The notes below the pieces were generated by a model that was given only the letters and a program-made list of their open reading frames with translations, made no database searches and was not told the DNA's origin. Positions 1-11,059 of a DNA stretch of 64,000 bases are shown in pieces. Made by a program: the position numbers and the translations under genes. Every line of letters begins with the position of its first letter. The stretch's first letter is position 1. Origin of the DNA: Dugong dugon (Eukaryota > Chordata > Mammalia > Sirenia > Dugongidae); NCBI GenBank assembly GCA_030035585.1, contig CM057471.1, positions 91,885,819-91,949,818 on the forward strand, given 5' to 3'.

Positions 1-72
1 GAAAACAAACAAACAAAAGAAGTCATCTACTCCAAGACACCTTTGCTAATTTCAACCTCCCAGGAGTACTTT

Positions 73-234
73 GGAGCACCTGTGGCACAGTGCTAAGTGT
101 TTGACTGCTCACCAAAAGGTCAGCAGTTCGAATCCACCAGCTTCTCCTTGGAAACCCTAAGGGGCAGTTCTACCCTGACCTATAGGATCGCTATGAGTTG
201 GACGTGACTGGTCGGCAAGGGGTTTGGCTTTTCG
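73..234 (+). mobile_element. AfroSINE
   Basis: The copy runs from a tRNA-like head (ggagcacctgtggcacag) through the box-B-like cagcagttcgaatccacc to the shared SINE/RTE tail (ctatgagttggacgtgac, then a GGTTTGG-rich end). Short subfamily of about 160 bp, non-coding, Afrotheria-specific. No clear target duplication was seen. Confidence 0.93.
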
Positions 235-511
235 TTCAGTGGTACTTTACTCAACATCTACACAGTTCTATAAACAACATCAACTCATTTTTTATGGTGG
301 GCTGGGAGACTGTAGGTTATGTAACTGAAATTTCTAAATTAATTATTTCTTTAAATTGTTTGTGAGCTGTCTTCTGTGCTGGGCCATGGGAACAAAGAGA
401 CCTGAAGGAATATACAAACCATAGTGAATCTTATTCTTTTAAGCAGAAATAAATTCGAGTATTATTTTAACATAAACGTAATTTAATCTTTTCCTAAAAA
501 CAGAGTCAGCA

Positions 512-718
512 CTGTTGTTGTTCTGTGCCATCAAGTGGATTTGGATTCCTCGCGACCTTACAGGATAGAGCAGAGCTGCCCGCATAGGGTTTCCTAGGCT
601 GTAAATCTTTATGGGAGCAGATCTCTAGGTCCTTTTCTCCCATGAAGCTGTTGGTGGGTTCAAACTGCCAACTTTTTGGTTAGCAAGCTGCACTTAACCA
701 TTGCACCACCAGGGCTCC
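512..718 (-). mobile_element. AfroSINE, long subfamily
   Basis: Read on the minus strand it starts with the head whose complement ends at 718 (ccaccagggctcc) and ends with a (TTG)n-like tail near 512. It carries the extra middle block (complement of gtaaatctttatgggagcag) that distinguishes the ~200-bp subfamily from the 160-bp one. Confidence 0.92.
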
Positions 719-824
719 TATAAACAGTCATCTCTTGGGAAACCAGTTATTATATTATATAATAATGTAGATTAGTTCTGATTGCTCACTTCTTTGTTCT
801 CATGGAAACAATATTGGAAAGCAG

Positions 825-990
825 AAAGAATACAGGATTTGAAGTCTGACAGACTTGAGTAGAATCCTGGAACTGCCACTCACTAGCTTTGTGACCTGGA
901 CCATGTTTCTTAACTCTTAAGAGGTTGGAGTTTTAATCTGGAAAATGGGGCAATATGTTTTTCCTCCAGGAATGTTAATTAAGGCTACAT
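825..990 (+). mobile_element. MIR SINE
   Basis: Diverged copy of the mammal-wide MIR: it contains the core blocks 'gaactgccactcactagctttgtgacct' in shortened form, followed by the 'ctggaaaatggggcaat' block. It ends where the tRNA-Gly-type SINE fragment begins. Old element, shared by all mammals. Confidence 0.8.
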
Positions 991-992
991 GG

Positions 993-1168
993 TTGTTGTT
1001 GTTAATTGCCTTAGAGTTGACTACTCATGGAGAGCTTATGTATAACAGAACAAAACAGAACAAAAACTGCCATTCCCATGATTGGTTGCTAATTGGACTG
1101 TTGTGATCCATAGGGTTTTCACTGGCTGATTTTCAGAAGTTGATCACCAGGCCTTTTTTCCCCCTATC
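993..1168 (-). mobile_element. tRNA-Gly-type afrotherian SINE, 3' fragment
   Basis: Begins (on the + strand) with ttgttgttgttaattgcc and contains ttgtgatccatagggttttc and the gatcaccaggcctttt block. These match the body of the complete copy at 15461-15762. The tRNA head is missing, so this is a 5'-truncated copy inserted at the end of a MIR. Confidence 0.75.
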
Positions 1169-1293
1169 TAAATATCACCTTCTTTTTGTTGTTGTTGCTT
1201 CTGATTGCTGGGAGATTATAAAATACATACAAACACATTAGAATTGTGTGATGAATAAGGGTTAAACAGATCATAAGAATCCTGAGAGTCTAA

Positions 1294-1612
1294 AGCATTG
1301 CTGTCAAGTAGAAATATAATGCATCCAAATATGTAATTTTAAGTTTTCTATTAGCTAGTTAAAATAAAATGAAACAGTTAAAATTTATTTTTAAAGTGTA
1401 TTTTATCTAACCCAATATCTCCAAAGTTTTGTTATTTCAATGTGTAACTGATATAAAAACTTTTAATGAGACAGTTTACAATCCTTTTTCCATGCTCAGT
1501 CTTCAGAACATAGTATATGTTTTACACTTACAGCACATCTCAGTTTGGACTAGCCACATTTCAAGTGCTCAGCAGCCACTTGTGGCTAGTGGCTATAGTA
1601 TTGGACAGCACA
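1294..1612 (+). mobile_element. MER33-like hAT DNA transposon (non-autonomous)
   Basis: Starts with gcattgctgtcaagtagaaatata and ends with cagccacttgtggctagtgg...ttggacagca, the characteristic ends of the MER33 group of hAT-Charlie elements. Length of about 320 bp fits a full-length copy. Family name comes from memory of the consensus; no 8-bp target duplication was found. Confidence 0.7.
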
Positions 1613-2250
1613 CGTGGGGGTGGGGGTTTCTTATGAAGTAAAATAGAGAGAATTTGTGCAAAGGGTTTCTGACAGCTCGTGCAATCACTCAAAGCTCTCT
1701 CTTTTTAGCTTATTTTTGGATCATTGGCTGACCTCCTTATGAATAGAACACCGATGCCCTTTGGTCTGCACTTGGCATACATTCTGTGTTCTTACCTCAA
1801 ACTTGAATTCATCTATTATGTTATCCACCTTTTCCCCTTTCACTAATTTCTTAGCTTTTCCAAAAACAGTTACCATATTATTGGCGTCCTTATGAGCTTT
1901 TTTCAATTCTATTTGAAATGAGATGGGATACAAATAATGAATAGTAGCTTCCTGTGCATGTCTTCTCTCAGTGTTTGGTTAATACTGTTCCTTCACCGTA
2001 AAATATTTTACCTCATCTTCCTCACCTACTCCAATAGTCTACATTCTCCAGTCCTTCAGCTTAACTGCCAACTCCTCCTGGGAGTCTTTTTGACTTCTAC
2101 TTATCCCACCACCCTCCTAGGCTTTTTTCATCTGTTTCTATAACCTGAAGAAGACTATAAACCCGTCAGTCAAGTAATTGCTTCTTGAATTCCTTTCGCA
2201 TCCAAACAGCCTGAAGTAACCTAAGCACCAGGTTCTTTAAGCAAACAAAT
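1613..2250. other. No recognisable repeat or gene
   Basis: Moderately AT-rich sequence between the hAT element and the next SINE. Short open frames occur on both strands (for example 1721-1933 minus and 1937-2143 plus) but none shows a domain, splice context or codon pattern I recognise. Confidence 0.4.
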
Positions 2251-2449
2251 CAGTTGCCATCAAGTAGATTCTGCCTCATGGTGACCCCATTTGTGTCAGA
2301 GTAGAACCCACCCTGGCTTTTCAGTGGCTGATGCTTTCAGAAGTAGTTGGTCAGTCCATTCTTCCGAGGTAGCTCTGGGTGGACTCAAGCTGCCAACCTT
2401 TGTGTTAGCAGCTAAGTGTGTTAACAGTTTACCCCACTCAGAGACTCCT
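2251..2449 (-). mobile_element. AfroSINE, long subfamily
   Basis: From cagttgccatcaagtagatt (complement of the tail) to cccactcagagactcc (complement of the head). The internal block cttccgaggtagctctgggtgg is the long-subfamily middle. The head variant ends in ggactcc rather than ggctcc, a sub-type that recurs at 47827, 49606 and 51513. Confidence 0.9.
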
Positions 2450-2539
2450 TTCAAGCAAATGGAGGCTGAACAATGTTTGTGGACTCCCTGGTGGAATGGC
2501 CCTTGCTATAATGTCCCCACTGAGGAAGCCCCCTAGCAC

Positions 2540-3430
2540 CATCTAGCTATTTTCCAGCCATGAGAAATTCTAAATTCAATTCAAATCATTGTCTGTAAAA
2601 GATCATGTGTCCCCACTTTCCACGGCCCACGAATGTTCCTGTGGATGACACTTTATATTATCACTTCAAGGTACACACTGCCTGAAGTTATGGGCATACA
2701 AATGGAAGCCAGGCTCAGAAAGTTTCACAATATAAATGATTTTTAATTATCCCTTTCAGTTTAATTTCAGAAGCTTCAAAATCCTTGTTTCAGATTATTT
2801 TTAATATTTTGGGTCAGAAGTTAATATTATACTTTTATTCTACCTTTATTTTCTTGATATTGTTTTCTTTAACCAGCCTTCATTGGTTAAAACTCTACTT
2901 AAAGACTAAAAGCAATGTGTTAATTATTTTCAATATGTCTAAGACCAGATTATTTTCATAATAAAATTCCTTTTGTCAATTAATTTAAAATAATCTCAAT
3001 AATGACTCTTCTATTGAAACTGATAGCACCATCGGAATTATAATGATTTCTATTTTTTTCACACCAAGGTGAAAATTAATTTTTGATAATGATTTCACAC
3101 TTCCTCTAGATTTAGCATAGATCTATGAATAATTCTTAACAACTAGGTTCTCTGTAGAACATAATCTTATAGCAGAAAATGTCTGTACCATGGTAAGGTT
3201 GTGGGATGAGCATCTTCAGTGTAAGAGAGCCATTCCTTATGGTCATAAAATAAACACTGGTTTAGTTTAACAGAAAAGACATCAGGATAGATCTATCAGA
3301 AATCATCCAGCAGATTCCCAAAAATTCAGAGAGTGGACAAGAAAGTAAATTAGGATTCCAGGACTTTTCTGTTTGTTTCTTTCTTTTCTTTCCTCTCCTT
3401 TTTTTTTTTTTTTCACCTTTGATTCTTCAG
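2540..3430. other. AT-rich sequence without recognisable repeat
   Basis: Long AT-rich stretch with no SINE, LINE or LTR landmark I can place and no convincing open frame. It ends in a pyrimidine tract at 3363-3413 directly before the next SINE. Confidence 0.4.
3363..3413. repeat. Pyrimidine-rich (CTTT)n/T-run tract
   Basis: Almost uninterrupted C/T run ending in about fifteen T residues. Low-complexity sequence just upstream of an AfroSINE. Confidence 0.85.
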
Positions 3431-3435
3431 CCTAA

Positions 3436-3644
3436 AGTCCCTAGGTGGTGAAATGATTAACATGCTCAGCTACTAACAGAAAGGTTGGAGGTTCAAGTCG
3501 ACCCAGATGCACCTTGGAAGAAAGGGCTGGTGATCTACTTCTGAAAAACCAACAATTGAAAATCCTGTGGAGCACAGTTCTACTCTGACACATATGGAGT
3601 CACCATGAATTGGAATCAATTCAATGGCAACTGGTTTTCCTTGG
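3436..3644 (+). mobile_element. AfroSINE, long subfamily
   Basis: Head agtccctaggtggtg, box-B-like ggaggttcaagtcgacc, middle cttggaagaaagggctggtgatctac, tail caccatgaattggaatcaattc then ggcaactggtttt. Complete but diverged copy. Confidence 0.92.
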
Positions 3645-3789
3645 CCTACTTTGCATAATTTCACTGAATTAATTTTTTATTCTGTTTCTTGCAGGATGGT
3701 CTTCATATCTTATTTGGGAAGGAAGAAATTTAGAGTCAACAATAAATAGAATGGTAGTGAAAGGCCTGTAAATTTTTGGACTATTTTCA

Positions 3790-4345
3790 AGGATCTATTA
3801 TGTATTTATTAACATACCTTCAATCATTTGAGTTTACAGAGAGAGCGAGAGAGACCACTAATATGTAAGGCAATATGTTGGTTTTGTAAGAATCAAAGAT
3901 GATTCCAATATAGCTTTTACCTTCAAATTATTATGCAGTAAGAAAAATAAGAAGTATAAATAAATATTACAATATGAGATTTTTAAAAGTTGAAATATAA
4001 AGAAGAGTTTTGCCATGCAATTGTCAGAGAAGAAAAATATTATTTCCCAGGCAAGAGAGGAAAGAGAGAAGGGAGTTGGAATGAAGAATCAGGTCAGACT
4101 TCAAGGAGGTGGTGGCATTTAATCTGGCAACGACCATTTAGATATTTCTAGCTAACAAAAAGCTCTACAACCAAGTAAAAGCCATTTATTAGAAGAAAGT
4201 TGTGACTTCATTTATTTCTTATTCATATGTCAACTCATTCCCGGAAATACTTGAAGAAGTTTTAAAGAATACATTTGAAATTAATATAATAAGATTTATA
4301 TGATGCATTCATTCAAAAAGTGTTTATTGAGCACCTAACATGCAA
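3790..4345 (-). mobile_element. Probable L2 3'-end fragments
   Basis: Short matches to reverse-oriented L2 sequence: gacttcaaggaggtggtgg near 4097-4115 and cattcaaaaagtgtttattgagcacc at 4308-4333, the latter being the classic L2 3' terminus in reverse. Strongly diverged and patchy. Confidence 0.5.
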
Positions 4346-5170
4346 GACGAAAAGAAAAAAAAAAGCCTCCACTTACGGATGGGTGGTGGCTATAGAAGGC
4401 CTTAAATACCAATTATGACCGTGTTTTCCATCCCTGGATATTTGTTAAAAACATATATTTCTTCTGGAGAATCTGATTTAGTAGATCTGGTTCAGAAGGA
4501 CGGGCAGCGGGGTGCTCTGGAATCACCACTTGTAACATTCTTCCAATGTATGCCAACCCTTTTAACAAGTCCCCCCAGAGTAATTTTGATATTTGGCCAA
4601 GTTTGGAAAATAATGACTTATGATCTTGAGACAACTGAGAATTTTCAAAATCCAGGTGTCAGATTTTAAAACACAGGTGGTGAGAAAAAGGCCGGTCAGA
4701 GTTGCACAAACCCAGTAAAAGTTGCAGCCAAGGCAGAGTGACACTGGAAACTTGTTGCTTTCATAAGCAACTCAACTGTTTTTAACATTTATGTAACTGC
4801 CAAGAACCATGAATAATTCCTAATACATGTCACTAGTGGCTTTTCAGCATCAGAATGCCACCAAAATAAGCAGAGAAGGTCCTTTGATGTTCATATTTCA
4901 GGAGGATCAAATGTGTGCACTCCTGGCAATACCTACATCCTGCGAAACACTAAAAAGGTAAAAGTTAAGATTATTCAAGGCCTTTTTTTCTCAACCTCTG
5001 TGTAGCACAGCGCTTCATATTGTGGCACACCTAAAAACGATTATGTTCATACAGCAACTGAATAAACTGCAGAGGATTGGAGATCTTCTGCATGGACCTG
5101 GTGGAAAAAAGTCATTCTATTTTATTTCTATTAAATAATTAGAAAATCAATTAAAATGCAGCATTTTAAA
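4346..5170. other. No recognisable repeat or gene
   Basis: Mixed-composition stretch. The overlapping 70-85 residue frames at 4413-4744 lie on both strands of the same DNA and have no recognisable domain, so I do not call them genes. Confidence 0.4.
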
Positions 5171-5174
5171 TGTA

Positions 5175-5745
5175 GCATTTGTGGTGGGCAGGAGATGTGC
5201 CATTCCAATCCCTCATCAAGTAGGGAATTGTGCCCGCTGGGAAGACACCTCCAGCCCCTTCAGGGATTGCCTGGCCTTGTGTAAGGACACGTCTCTGCCG
5301 GATAGCCCATATCTAATGACCAGTTAAGGCAGAATATAAGGGCCCGGCCGTTTTGGCCTAATGGGGGACAACTCTGATGGGTATAAGTGCTCCTGAGCTG
5401 CCTGTGGGGTTGGCAAAGGCTTGTCTGCGTCTCCTCGAAATCCTACTCCCACCCCTTCCTTTCCACAGAACCAGTTACCCTCAAGTCATCTCCAGTGCAT
5501 GAGGACCCCATGTCTGTCACCACAGAACTGTGCTTCATACTGTTTTCAATGCCTGATTTCTCAGAAGCAGATCACCAGGCCTTTCTTCTGAGGTATATCT
5601 GGGAGGACTAGAACTTCCACCCTTTCAGTTAGCAGTCAAATATGTTAACCATTTGCACCACCTGGCCACTCCCTTTTCCACAGGAGCTGGTCCCTAGTAA
5701 ATACTCCATCTTAGCATCTGCTTCCAGGAAACTAAGCCTGCTACA
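5175..5745 (+). mobile_element. Possible retroviral LTR-like sequence, split by a SINE
   Basis: A GC-richer block with a TATA-like agaatataagggcccgg (5330-5346) and, after the SINE, a cctagtaaatactcc stretch resembling an LTR end. The pieces at 5175-5471 and 5673-5745 read as one interrupted unit. The family was not identified and no 5-bp duplication was seen; it could be an unrelated ancient repeat. Confidence 0.35.
5472..5672 (-). mobile_element. AfroSINE inserted in LTR-like sequence
   Basis: Complement of tail at ccagttaccctcaagtcatc, head complement at accacctggccactcc. Flanks carry a related word, cctttccacag on the left and ccttttccacag on the right, consistent with a diverged target-site duplication of about 11 bp. 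Confidence 0.9.
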
Positions 5746-6540
5746 GGATTCAAAATTGATTTGTATGAAACTTTTCTGAAACTCTTTTCAAATGTTTAAT
5801 CTGATAACTTACATTTTCTTTCATGATTGTAACCTTTTCTATCATGATCTTTGCTGGAAATGGCTACTTATAATCCTTTACCAGACTGTTTAATAAGAAG
5901 CGCTTCCAATACTTGTGGAGCATCGTCCAAGAGAAACTTCATTCACATGTAAATAAGAAAAAAAATATCACGTTTTATAAACTTGCAAAAATTTGCAATT
6001 GTTGAAAACATATTTTTTAAAAGAGTAGCTTTTCCTTTTCTTTTGTTGGCAAATGTAATGTTGAAATTGCTTGGGACATATTTTGTATCCAATCAAATAA
6101 TTCTTAACCAAAGAATTCAAAATAATGATGAAGCTCTAGTTTGTAGACTGCACTTACTGTCAGAGCTGTTATCATGTGGCTCGATTAGATGTCATAAAAA
6201 TAAACAGCAGCTGCACAAAGGACAAAAGTATCTGATATGAAATCAGAGGTTCAGGGCTGCCCCTAAGAGCTGTGCCCAGAAGAAGATTCCACTCAGGACC
6301 TGCTGTTCCCTCTTTAGGCTCATAGATCGCAAACCCCCTTCAGCAATACGAGATCTGGCTGTTAAGACAGATGCTAGGCGGTACAGCCCCTTCGTGGCAC
6401 TAGTCAGAGCACCCCAGTGGAATAGCAAATGCCCAATTTTGCCCATCACTTTTGCTGTCTGTGTTAATCACTGGGTTTACTATTAGACCCCCTTGCTCAG
6501 GTAGCCCTCTGTAAACCCTAGAGGAGGCCGCTTCTGGCTA
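5746..6540. other. No recognisable repeat or gene
   Basis: AT-rich from 5746 to 6235, then a more GC-balanced block (6243-6530). Frames of 85 and 68 residues here show no domain that I recognise. The second block may be an old repeat but I cannot name it. Confidence 0.35.
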
Positions 6541-6735
6541 AGGTTGCCAGATAAAATACAAGACCCAGGTGAATTTGAATTTCACATAAAAATGAACCAT
6601 TTGTTTAAGATAATATGTCCTAAATATTGCTTACGGGACATACTTATCCTAAAAAAATTCACTTTTTTAATCTGAAATTCAAATGTGACTGGATGTCCCA
6701 CATTATTATTTGCCAGACCAATCTGGCAACCCTAT
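6541..6735. mobile_element. Palindromic MITE (MER53-like)
   Basis: The left end ggttgccagataaaata is mirrored by the right end tttgccagaccaatctggcaaccc, and the centre (atgtcctaaatattgcttacgggacat) is also palindromic. A ~195-bp non-autonomous DNA element with long inverted arms. The MER53 assignment is from memory. TA lies immediately outside both ends. Confidence 0.7.
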
Positions 6736-7002
6736 TTATAGCCTGTGGAGACTAGTCTTGAAGGTTCTGACCACACACCTTAGCCAATTCAAATGCTGCA
6801 GAGATCAATATCTCTTTAGACAACTATAATTCATTTTCTCGAGCATCTTTTGGGAGATGCATTTGCTGGATTTGATGTTGTTGATTTCCTCAGTTTTTTT
6901 GAAACTCTTTCCTTCTTGTCTTTCTTGACATATCATCCATTTTTTACCTCCTATCTCTAACCAACGCTTCTCTTGATTCTAATTCTTTCCCCTACTCTCT
7001 AA

Positions 7003-7217
7003 GTCAGGGGTTAGCAAACATTTTCTGTGAAGAGTCAGACGGTAAGTATTTTAGGCTTTGAGGGACACACTATTTCTGTTGCAACTACTCAACTCTGTCC
7101 ATGTAGCACAAAAGTAGCCATTGACAGCATGAGCATGGTGTGTACCAATAAAACTTTATTTGCAAATATAGGCAGTAGGTTGAATTTAGTCTAGGGGCCA
7201 CAGTTTGTCAACCCCTA
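7003..7217 (+). mobile_element. hAT-Charlie type non-autonomous DNA transposon
   Basis: Starts with caggggttagcaaacattttctg and ends with cagtttgtcaacccct, forming short inverted ends. Internal blocks ggctttgagggacacac, aactactcaactctgtcc and aataaaactttatttgcaaat are typical of a widespread ~210-bp mammalian hAT-Charlie repeat. I did not assign the exact MER number. Confidence 0.7.
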
Positions 7218-8430
7218 TTCAAAACACAGATGTACCTGGATCTTTCCTTGTCTCTCTCCTCTCTATGTTCTCTTTTTTGTCAGTCTCACTCAATTACATC
7301 ACTTGTATTTCAGCAATGCCCAAGTCTGCATCTCAAACCCTGACCTGCCTCCAGTCTACAATCTTATATTCCAAAAGCATGTAAGGCAACTCTTCCTGAA
7401 TACCCTATATTGTTGTTGCTGTTTGCTATCCAGTCAATTTCGACTCATAGCTACCCTATAGGACAGAATAGAATTTCCCCATAGAGTTTCCTAGGCTGTA
7501 ATCTTTATTGGAGCAGATCGCCGGGCCTTTCTCCTGCAGAGCCTTGGTGGGTTCAAACTGCCGACCTTTCAGTTAGCAGCCAAGTGCTTAACCATTGTGC
7601 CACCAAGGCTCCTGAATATCCCTTAGACATTTCAAACTCATGAAGCCTACCTTCCCTCCCAAACCTTCTCCTGTCCTCCTCCATGTTCTCTGTTTCTGTT
7701 GATGGAACTACTATCCCTATAGTTAACCCATCTCAAAATGTCTGCAGGAGTTTGGCTTCTCCCTTTTCTTACCTGCTTATTCATTCATTGACAAATTCTG
7801 TAAATTCAATACATTTATTCCATACTTGTGTTTCTTCTTCTTTCCTACCACCAAGAAGAAGCTTTCTGTACCTTTCACAAAAAGGCTATTGCAGTATCCA
7901 TTCAAATGGCTTTCTAGATACCAGTCACTACCTCTTCCAAACAAGTTTCATCAGTACAATCAGATTAGTCTCTACTTAGAAAGGCTCTGATTTTTCTTTC
8001 TTCTTCATAACCTTTTAATGGTCTCCTAATAGTTTTGCGTTTAGTCTAGATTCTTGAGCCTGACATTAAAGTCTCTCTGTGATCTGGCCCTACAGTAATG
8101 ACCCAACGATTTAATTTTGTGCACCATTAACAGCAGTCAAAGGAAACTAGGTGTAGTCCCCTAGCCGCCCAAGCACTTCCTTGTCTTCTTAATTTTCTCT
8201 TGCTTCAGTTTTTCCCTTCCATGCCAAACCCATCATCACTTAATTCCCACTCACATTGGAAGGCCCAGCTCATATGGGGTCTTCTCCACAAAGCCATCCC
8301 TAACCTTCCAGCTGGAAGAAATATTTCCATATTCAGAACTTCTCTTGCACTTAGATTGTGCCTGTCTTACAGTTATCATAATTTTTTACCTTGTATCGCA
8401 CTTAGCTCCTGCCCGGTCTCCCCCATACAC
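7218..8430 (+). mobile_element. L2 LINE remnant, interrupted by AfroSINE
   Basis: Sequence before (7230-7407) and after (7611-8425) a SINE reads as the 3' part of L2: 'tttcaaactcatgaagcctacc', the late 'gtctctctgtgatctggccct' block and 'ggaaggcccagctcatatgggg' with 'cttctccacaaagccatccc'. Frames are broken. Residual 98- and 91-residue frames within it are L2 debris, not genes. Confidence 0.7.
7408..7610 (-). mobile_element. AfroSINE inserted in L2
   Basis: Tail complement ttgttgttgctgtttgctatcc, head complement gtgccaccaaggct. The flanks repeat cctgaataccct (7395-7406) and cctgaatatccct (7611-7623), a target-site duplication with one inserted base, so the L2 was split by this insertion. Confidence 0.93.
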
Positions 8431-8433
8431 TTC

Positions 8434-8640
8434 TTGTTGTTGCGTGCTATTGAGTTAGTCCATTCTAACTCATAGTGACCCTGTAGGACAGAGTAGAACT
8501 GCCCCATGGGGTTTCCAAGGCTGTAATCTTTACGGAAGCATCAGACTACCACATCTTTCCCTGCAGGGCAGCTTGTGGGTTTGAACTGTTGACCTTTCTG
8601 CTAGCAGCCCAGCACTTAACCACTGCACTACCAGGGCTCC
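8434..8640 (-). mobile_element. AfroSINE, long subfamily
   Basis: From ttgttgttgcgtgctattg to ctaccagggctcc, with the long middle gtaatctttacggaagcatcag. The flanks share ccatacac (left) and ccatatacac (right), a likely diverged target duplication. It sits at the end of the L2 remnant. Confidence 0.92.
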
Positions 8641-8819
8641 ATATACACTGGTAGCAACCTGGAAACAGATTCTCTGAATCTTCTTTTACTTCATCAAAGC
8701 ATTCAGTAAAAAAAGAAGACAAAAAAAGCAAAAACTTCCAATCTTCCTTATATTAGGTGTTCAATACAGACTTGAATGAATAAGAAATGGACTATTGGTA
8801 TTCTTACACAACAAAGGCT

Positions 8820-8861
8820 ATGTGAGTGTGAGTGTGTGTGCACACGCGTGTGTGTGTGAGA
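8820..8861. repeat. (GT)n microsatellite, interrupted
   Basis: Alternating GT/GA and CA/CG units from gtgagtgtgagtgtgtgtg through cacacgcgtgtgtgtgtgag. The centre can adopt a left-handed or hairpin structure because the strand switches from GT to CA and back. Confidence 0.9.
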
Positions 8862-9187
8862 AGGCAAAAGAGAGAAACTCTAGATCAGTGGTTAATTTTA
8901 ACTCATTCTCTTTTTGTCACTTTTCCTTCTTTTCATGGAGGGGGGTGGATGGAGGACATAAGATAAACATTACTTTAAATTCTAATCAGTAACCTAACAA
9001 TTATTAATAATGAAACACAACCTTATATCTTCCTAGCGCCAGAGACGGTTGCTGTTGTTTTTACTGTGTCGTTTTGTTTGTCTATTTGTTTAGGGCCTTA
9101 TTTAGTTGCCTTGCTTTATTTGGTTTGAAGAATATAGTCGTTTCAGATTTCACAGAAAATGATGAAGAATTCTAAAAAAATAATAAC

Positions 9188-9418
9188 TATCATTTATTAA
9201 TGTTTTTCCTGCGCCAGGCACTGTGCTAAGTGATTTATACACTTTATCTCCTGAAATCTTTTCAACAGCCCAGGGAGGGAGACAGTCTTCCTCTTTAACA
9301 GATGAAGAAACCAAGACTCATAAAGGGTTCAAGCAGTCATAAAGGGCAGAGTCAATTCAACCCAGATCTGTCTAATTCAAGAGTCTGTGTCCTTATCTAC
9401 TAAGATACACTGTCTCTC
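9188..9418 (-). mobile_element. MIR SINE
   Basis: Reverse-oriented MIR: ctgcgccaggcactgtgctaag, then cagatgaagaaaccaagactc, then ttcaacccagatctgtct and the final 'gtccttatctactaagatacactg' part. A nearly complete 230-bp copy. Confidence 0.85.
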
Positions 9419-9479
9419 ACATTAAAAACAATTAACCTGAAAGTAAAGACTCCAGATTCTTAGGACACTTACGTTTTTT

Positions 9480-10090
9480 ATTTGCATGTGTATTAAGAAA
9501 TGGAGAGCTGAGGTGGAGGAGTAGTCAGCATCAGATCAGGAACTAGAAACCACATCAGTTATTTTAACGGAGGAAACTTAATAAATACTGTATTAGGAAA
9601 TTTTAACGAGGCATAAAGTTGTAACTAGAAGCAAGAAGAGAATACTAAGGTATCAAGGAAGTGGCAACTGCAGGAAGCAGCAGGGCACCACCCCCCAGGG
9701 CAGGGGGAAGAAAAGGAAAAGGTTGAAAGTATTGAAACTCAGAAGCTTAAAAAACAGGCCTCATGGAGTTGAAACTCATACCTTGAAAACGGGGGCGCTA
9801 TTTAGCCAATGTTCTAAAAAACTGCACCTAGGTTCAGTTGTTCCATCAAGGTGAAGAAACATTTCTGGGAAGACCCCACAGAAACAGGAAGCAGAAAGGA
9901 ACAGGAAGCAGATAGGAGTAACAAATCCTTTCTCCCTCCTACCGCCACTCTAGTGCCCCCTATTGACAGAGCCTAATATAGAAGCAATTGACAAAACAGA
10001 TTTTTGCAGAGTCCTTGCCCCAGCATCACAAAGCAGAATATAGAAGGGTGGGTTTGGAGGTAAGACCCCATAACTTAAGAAGTAGCACAG
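9480..10090. mobile_element. Unresolved ancient interspersed repeat
   Basis: The block has the feel of a diverged repeat ('cccagcatcacaaagcag' followed by 'aatatagaagggtggg' resembles a widely dispersed mammalian repeat), but I cannot name the family or its limits. No coding frame of note. Confidence 0.3.
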
Positions 10091-10419
10091 GAAGGATAAA
10101 TTTGAAGAGAGAGCTATTTAAATGTGGCACTTGTGAGCTTGAGAATGAAGTGAAATAGGCCAAGATAAGCAATATGAGAGATCACTTGCCTATTAAAAAT
10201 AAAATTGTGAAGACTGCTAGGTGATGACCTGAGGCGAGTAAAAGAAAAAGATGCAACTCGATTTCTTGACTTTAAAAATCAAATAACATAAGAAAACACC
10301 ACGAAGACAAATTATCTGTGCCCTTGAAGGGAAAAACAAAAAGTTAAATTGTCATAATTGGTGAACTGTTATTAATTCAAACCCCAAGGAATGCTAAAAT
10401 GCCATCATTTCACACTAGA

Positions 10420-10760
10420 GGTCACCCCCGGTAAGAAAATATAATTGTACCATCCTTTATCGTCCCCCTGTAGCTGTTACAATATTGGAGAGCTGCTCCT
10501 TATTGCACGGAGATTGGATTTTTATGAGACCGACATGCTAAGCAGTTTTCTAGTCAAGTAAAATACCGCGTTAAACAGAATTCACTTTCTTACCTTTGTG
10601 AGAAGCAGATGTATTGACTGTATACTATAGGAGACAGTATTCATTACATGCAATCACTGACCTATTTCTTAGGTATCAACTTTAATCGGGTGAAGCAATA
10701 CTGTTATTAAGAAATAATACATTGCATAGAACATAGAAGCTGATAGTAGGGTTTTTTTCT
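10420..10760. other. Possible conserved non-coding element
   Basis: No repeat landmarks and balanced composition with several transcription-factor-like words, including cagttttctagtcaag, tcactgacc and acaatattgg. Only comparison with other genomes could show constraint. Confidence 0.25.
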
Positions 10761-11059
10761 TCTTCTGGGAAAAAATACTGCCTCATGTCAATAGAAAGCA
10801 CATATACCACATAAAATACTTAGGCCAAATATTTTTTCCAAATTCATTAAATTTTGGAGTTTAGTGAATTAAAGGCATTTCCAGTTTAGAAGGATTAGAA
10901 TGTCTTTCTGTGTCATAGCAAATTATGACGATTCAAAGGCATCTTCTAAAAATGACATTTGATAAAATTCTTAATAGTGGTAGATCTTCTTTAAGTACAG
11001 AATTTCAATTTTTAAAAATCATCTTGAATACATTAAAAATGAGATGATCATTCTTCAAC

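Noticed and set aside
2481-2535. Second SINE head next to the AfroSINE at 2251
   Set aside because: ggactccctggtggaatgg resembles a head, but no box-B, body or tail follows.
5330-5346. TATA box of a cellular promoter
   Set aside because: It occurs in an LTR-like block split by a SINE, with no downstream exon.
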